A stretch of DNA of 64,000 bases, from the NCBI GenBank assembly GCA_041675865.1, contig JBAYTA010000001.1, positions 1 through 64,000 of the forward strand, given 5' to 3'. The first letter of the stretch is position 1. Each line of letters begins with the position of its first letter. Under the pieces are notes generated by a model. The model was given only the letters and a program-made list of their open reading frames with translations. It was not told the DNA's origin and did no database searches. The translations under genes were made by a program, and so were the position numbers. Positions 60,060-64,000 of this stretch are shown piece by piece. The DNA is from DUVT01 sp041675865. Lineage in GTDB: Bacteria > Bacillota_I > Bacilli_A > ML615J-28 > CAG-698.

Positions 60060-61319
60060 CTATTTGTATTGACTTAAACGTTTTTGTCTAGTAGGATGAC
60101 GTAAACGTCTAATCGCTTTTGCTTCAATTTGACGAATTCTTTCTCTCGTTACACCGAATTCTTTACCTACTTCTTCTAATGTGTGAGCTTTTCCATCAAT
60201 AAGACCGAATCTTAAACGAAGGACTTTTTCCTCCCTTGGAGTTAGGGTTTTTAATACTGTATCAATTTCTTCTTTATATTTTTCATTAATTGTAAATTCT
60301 AAAGGATTAGCTAATTCAGTATCATGAACAAAATCACCTAAAGTAGAATCATCTTCTTCACCCACTGGTGTTTCAAGTGATACAGGTTCTTGAGCAATCT
60401 TTTGAATTTGTTGCACCTTTTCTACAGATATCTTCATCTCTACTGCGATTTCATCTGGAGTTGGTTCTCTTCTTAATTCTTGAGTTAATTTTCTTTGAAT
60501 TCTCACAAGTTTATTTATAGTTTCTACCATATGAACTGGAATTCTAATTGTTCTTGCTTGGTCAGCAATAGCTCTTGTAATAGCTTGACGAATCCACCAT
60601 GTAGCATATGTAGAGAACTTAAATCCTTTTGTTGGGTCAAATTTATTAACTGCTTTCATTAATCCCATATTACCTTCTTGGATTAAATCTTGGAATTGCA
60701 TTCCTCTACCTAAATATCTTTTAGCTATTGAAACAACTAATCTTAAGTTAGATTCTATTAAAATTTCTCTAGCATCTAACCCTTCAGAAACATACATTTC
60801 GTATTTAGCTTTATCTTCTTCAGATATTTCTTTTCTTCCTCGTTCAACTCTACGAAGTTCTTCAGAAGCTAATAATCCTTGTTGGACTGTACGAGATAAT
60901 TCTAACTCTCTTATTGTTGTTAGTAGAGGAATTTGTCCTATCTCTCTTAAATATGTCCTTACTGGATCATCTGAAGGGGAAGGTACTGCAAATGTTGTTA
61001 CAATATCATCAATATCTTTTTCTTTTAAATCATTTTCTACTTCTGTAGAGAATTCATTAAATTCTGGATCACTTTCAATTTCGCCAATAAAGCCATCGAA
61101 ATCATCACCAATATCACTATCTATATCATCATCTAGTTCTAATGTCTCTATATCTTCATCACGTACTAGGTCAATATTTTCAGCTTCAATTAACTTTGTA
61201 AACTCATCAAAATCATCAGAATCTTCATCTATTAATTTTAGTACATTTATTAATGGGATATAACCATTAATTTTACCTTCTTCAATTAGATCCATTAAAG
61301 CCTGGTTTTCGTAAATCAT
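60060..61319 (-). CDS. rpoD: Primary sigma factor SigA (RpoD)
   Basis: The housekeeping sigma factor. Region 1.2 begins DDPVRTYLREIGQIPLLT, region 2 has NLRLVVSIAKRYLGRGMQFQDLIQEGNMGLMKAV and FKFSTYATWWIRQAITRA, region 3 follows, and region 4 is RLRFGLIDGKAHTLEEVGKEFGVTRERIRQIEAKAIRRLRHP. The ATG at 61319 has GGAG eight bases before it and gives 419 residues; a GTG three codons earlier overlaps the dnaG stop. An acidic, Asp-rich N-terminal part of about 100 residues stands for region 1.1. Its recognition regions agree with the TTGACA/TATAAT promoters seen here. Confidence 0.98.
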   Translation of the reverse strand: MIYENQALMDLIEEGKINGYIPLINVLKLIDEDSDDFDEFTKLIEAENIDLVRDEDIETLELDDDIDSDIGDDFDGFIGEIESDPEFNEFSTEVENDLKEKDIDDIVTTFAVPSPSDDPVRTYLREIGQIPLLTTIRELELSRTVQQGLLASEELRRVERGRKEISEEDKAKYEMYVSEGLDAREILIESNLRLVVSIAKRYLGRGMQFQDLIQEGNMGLMKAVNKFDPTKGFKFSTYATWWIRQAITRAIADQARTIRIPVHMVETINKLVRIQRKLTQELRREPTPDEIAVEMKISVEKVQQIQKIAQEPVSLETPVGEEDDSTLGDFVHDTELANPLEFTINEKYKEEIDTVLKTLTPREEKVLRLRFGLIDGKAHTLEEVGKEFGVTRERIRQIEAKAIRRLRHPTRQKRLSQYK

Positions 61320-61324
61320 CAGAT

Positions 61325-63142
61325 TCACTCCTTTTTCTTTTTAAATTTTATTAAACTTTTTTTATGGTCTCGATAATCTTCCATTTTTTCTACACTTAAT
61401 TCTACTTTTAATAATTTATCATATAAAGCTTCTTTATCTTTTTCTTTATAAAACAAATTTATAGCAAGTACACATTCATCAATTGGTTTTAAATCATTTT
61501 TAAGAGAATTTACATCAAATCCCATATTTAAAATATCCTTTAATAAATAAACTTCATTAGTACTTAAAGTTGCTTGAAATCTTTCGCTGTTCATTTCATC
61601 ATTTTTATTATAATATTCGTAGATTTGTACAAGCAAACTATTATGTAGTTTATCTACATGACGGTCTTTTAATTTGTCTTTTATAATATTGCAATATTTT
61701 TTAGAATGGTATGCAATTTTTATTAACTGTTTTGATGCATTTACATATCTTAGCACATGATGCTTTGGTTTTTCATCAAATGGTGTATCTACTGTAAATC
61801 CAGGTAAATCAAGCGGTGGAACATAATCATAATCACTCACACTAACTTGATTAAATACTGGTTTTGGTTGATTTCCATAATCCAATTTAAGGCTCTCAAC
61901 ACTAACTGTTAGATCACCTGCAAGTTTTAAGAAAAACCTTTCATTAATTGTGTTTGAATTAAAGTATCCTAAAAGTTTGAAAATGTCATTTTTAAATTTT
62001 TCAACTGAACTCAGATTGCTTAAATCAAGTTCTTTTTTGGCAGTCTCATAAAGAAAATCATAACCACTTATTTGTGAATTAAGTAGTAAATTTTCTAGCT
62101 TGTCCTCTCCATACTTATTTAAATAATCATCGGGGTCAGATCCATCAGGCAATAAAACTGCTTGTACATTAAAGTCAGCTTTTAAAAACTGAATTATTGC
62201 TTTTTTTGCTGCTTCTATACCTGGCAAATCACCATCATAACATATAACAATGTTGTTTGTTGATTTTTTGAGACTTTTTATTTGATTTGAAGAAACCGAT
62301 GTACCCATTGTTGCAACAGCATTATGGATATTGCATCTATAAGCGGCAATAACATCCATAAAACCTTCAAAAACAAATACACAATCTTTATTACGTATAT
62401 AATTTTGCGCATTAGAGAAATTATATAAAATATTTCCTTTTTTGAAGACTTTATTTTCAGAAGAGTTTATGTATTTTGGTTCTTCTTTGCTAGTAGTATT
62501 ATAAATTCTACCACTAAAACCTACAACTTTTCCATTAATATCATCAATCGGGAACATAATTCTATTTCTAAATACATCAGTATAATTACTTGTACCTCTA
62601 ATAACTCCTGCTTCAATCATGTCTAAAGGTTGGAAATTTTCCTCTAATAAACTTTTATACAGTAAATCTGGATCTTCTTTAGACAAACCAATATTAAATC
62701 TCTTTATTATCTCATCATTTAAGTTTCTTTTATACAAATATTTTTTTGCCGTTTCACCTTCAACAGTATTTTCTAAAAGAAATTGATAAAAACTTGAAGA
62801 TGCTGCAAGGATATTATAATATTTTGTATAAATTTGAATATTTTCATCATTTGCAAGTTCAACGTTTATTCCACATTTTTCGCCAACAATTTGAACTGCT
62901 CTAGGAAATGGAACTTTTTCGTAGTTTTCTACGAATTTAATAACATCTCCCGATGCTCCACAACTAAAACATTTATATATTTTTTTAGTCGGTGATACAT
63001 TAAGTGATGGATTTTGATCTGGATGAAAGGGACATAGGCCAATATATGAGCTTGATTTTTTTTCAAGTTTTATATATTCAGATATTATTTTCACAATATC
63101 TGCTTCATCTTTAATTCTTTGGAATGTCGATTCCGGAATCAT
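61325..63142 (-). CDS. dnaG: DNA primase
   Basis: Primase makes RNA primers for replication. The zinc-binding site is CPFHPDQNP...CFSC near residues 37-64, the TOPRIM core has VFVFEGFMDVIAAY, VICYDGDLPGIEAA and LPDGSDPDDYLNKYG. The C-terminal helicase-binding domain (about 450-606) is present. The ATG at 63142 follows GGGAAG by about 12 bases; a TTG just before it is in frame. It ends five bases before the rpoD ATG, so the two are coupled, as in most Bacillota. Confidence 0.96.
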   Translation of the reverse strand: MIPESTFQRIKDEADIVKIISEYIKLEKKSSSYIGLCPFHPDQNPSLNVSPTKKIYKCFSCGASGDVIKFVENYEKVPFPRAVQIVGEKCGINVELANDENIQIYTKYYNILAASSSFYQFLLENTVEGETAKKYLYKRNLNDEIIKRFNIGLSKEDPDLLYKSLLEENFQPLDMIEAGVIRGTSNYTDVFRNRIMFPIDDINGKVVGFSGRIYNTTSKEEPKYINSSENKVFKKGNILYNFSNAQNYIRNKDCVFVFEGFMDVIAAYRCNIHNAVATMGTSVSSNQIKSLKKSTNNIVICYDGDLPGIEAAKKAIIQFLKADFNVQAVLLPDGSDPDDYLNKYGEDKLENLLLNSQISGYDFLYETAKKELDLSNLSSVEKFKNDIFKLLGYFNSNTINERFFLKLAGDLTVSVESLKLDYGNQPKPVFNQVSVSDYDYVPPLDLPGFTVDTPFDEKPKHHVLRYVNASKQLIKIAYHSKKYCNIIKDKLKDRHVDKLHNSLLVQIYEYYNKNDEMNSERFQATLSTNEVYLLKDILNMGFDVNSLKNDLKPIDECVLAINLFYKEKDKEALYDKLLKVELSVEKMEDYRDHKKSLIKFKKKKE

Positions 63143-63160
63143 CAAAATATCACTTCCCTT

Positions 63161-64000
63161 TTAGTTTATTTTTTCACGTATATATTCAATTAAATCTTCT
63201 ATTTTTATTCTAACTTGATCCATTGAATCTCTATCTCTAACAGTAACAGACGAATCTTCTAATGTATCAAAATCAATAGTAACGCAGTACGGTGTTCCAA
63301 TTGCATCTTGTCTACGATATCTCTTACCAATAGCACCGCTTGTATCAAATGTAGCCATAAAATGTTTACTTATTTTTTCAAATACTTCTGTTGCTTTTTC
63401 ACTTAATTTATTAACTAAAGGAAGAATAGCAACTTTAAACGGTGCAAGAGCAGGAATTAATTTTAATACTTCTCTTGTATCGGTTTCATTTACTGCTTCT
63501 TCTGTATAAGCGTTTGTAAGAATAGCAAGAAGCAATCTTTCCACACCTACAGAAGGTTCAACTACATATGGGATGTATTTTGTATTAGTTTCTGGATCAA
63601 AATATTCTAGATTTTCTTTTGAATGAGTTTGATGAACACTTAAATCATAATCTGTTCTATCAGCAATACCCCATAATTCTCCCCAACCAAAGAAAAATTT
63701 AAATTCGATATCAGTTGTAGCTACAGAGTAGAATGATAATTCATCTTGACCATGATCTCTAAAGCGAAGTCTATCTTCTGTTAGACCAATAGTTTTTAAA
63801 AATTTAATACAATAATTTCTCCAATATTCAAACCATTCTAAATCAGTACCAGGTTTACAGAAGAATTCTAATTCCATTTGTTCAAACTCTCTAGTACGAT
63901 AAATAAAGTTACCAGGAGTTATTTCATTTCTAAAAGATTTACCAATTTGAGCAATTCCAAACGGTAATTTTTTTCTCATAGATCTTTGAACATTTTTAAA
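63161..64000 (-). CDS. glyS: Glycyl-tRNA synthetase (dimeric type), 3' part
   Basis: The frame stays open to the right edge (base 64000), so only the C-terminal 279 codons are present; the ATG at 63979 is internal. The family signature SMRKKLPFGIAQIGKSFRNE and ITPGNFIYRTREFEQMELEF (motif 2), and PYVVEPSVGVERLLLAIL (motif 3) mark the dimeric (GRS1-like) class II enzyme. The anticodon-binding domain covers the last 100 residues. The dnaG gene follows after 18 bases, matching Bacillota order. Confidence 0.95.
   Translation of the reverse strand, partial: FKNVQRSMRKKLPFGIAQIGKSFRNEITPGNFIYRTREFEQMELEFFCKPGTDLEWFEYWRNYCIKFLKTIGLTEDRLRFRDHGQDELSFYSVATTDIEFKFFFGWGELWGIADRTDYDLSVHQTHSKENLEYFDPETNTKYIPYVVEPSVGVERLLLAILTNAYTEEAVNETDTREVLKLIPALAPFKVAILPLVNKLSEKATEVFEKISKHFMATFDTSGAIGKRYRRQDAIGTPYCVTIDFDTLEDSSVTVRDRDSMDQVRIKIEDLIEYIREKIN

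Noticed and set aside
1..64000. tRNA genes, CRISPR arrays, insertion sequences, prophage
   Set aside because: Looked for by eye on both strands; no tRNA T-arm sequence, regular repeat-spacer array, transposase or phage gene was seen.

Overview
The window reads as one stretch of a low-GC Bacillota chromosome (my estimate is a little under 30 % GC). TGA is used as a stop (for example at the end of spoIIIAH, ispA and aspS), so this is the standard bacterial code and not the Mycoplasma/Spiroplasma code. The housekeeping gene order is that of Bacilli/Clostridia: nusB-xseA-xseB-ispA-dxs-recN-spoIVB-spo0A, hisS-aspS-tcdA, spoIIM-xerD-deoB, parC-parE facing plsY, and glyS-dnaG-rpoD-trmK-nif3. Four sporulation-type genes (spoIIIAH-like, spoIVB, spo0A, spoIIM-like) point to a spore-forming or recently spore-forming lineage near the base of the Mollicutes-like Bacilli. 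I cannot place it to genus. No tRNA, rRNA, CRISPR array, transposase or prophage was seen.

Layout. 1-2900: end of an unknown gene, two tandem paralogous membrane proteins and a SpoIIIAH-like protein. 2957-9228: an overlapping operon for transcription antitermination, exonuclease VII, isoprenoid precursors and RecN. 9264-11640: spoIVB, a reverse small winged-helix gene, and spo0A preceded by Spo0A boxes. 11641-21773: dinB, cvfB, then a T-box-controlled hisS-aspS operon running through tcdA, a dCMP deaminase, a YlbL-type protease, lspA and rluD. 21758-28596: rnhC, mutS2, trxA, an Ntdp-type phosphatase, sodA, ung and a TPP-riboswitch-controlled thiT. 28599-32130: an ABC-2 exporter, recU and a small orphan. 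32195-40635: a membrane glycerophosphodiesterase, lepA, hemW, spoIIM-like, xerD, deoB and a hydrolase. 40776-45147: a secreted phosphatase with a C-terminal sorting-like tail, a CueP-like protein and a 1.3 kb gene-poor stretch. 45148-52419: an ArsR-controlled double ABC exporter, and a Fic-like/PHP/TPR-like trio. 52541-64000: parC, parE, plsY, yneF, ferredoxin, nif3, trmK, rpoD, dnaG and the 3' part of glyS.

The least explained feature is a family of five related intergenic elements of about 61 nt (31064-31124, 43071-43131, 44816-44876, 45058-45118, 52443-52503). They align without gaps, and three sit just upstream of, and point towards, an ABC exporter, a CueP-like protein and the Fic-like operon. 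They may be a leader-RNA or promoter module, or a small dispersed repeat. Other items worth attention are a 30-bp perfect palindrome beside a consensus promoter in front of the ArsR/ABC operon, three Spo0A boxes in front of spo0A and three more in the gene-poor stretch, a possible ATC start codon for spoIVB, and a Fic-like protein whose catalytic His is missing.

All identifications rest on reading motifs and gene order by eye. No database search was run, and promoter, terminator and repeat calls are by inspection.
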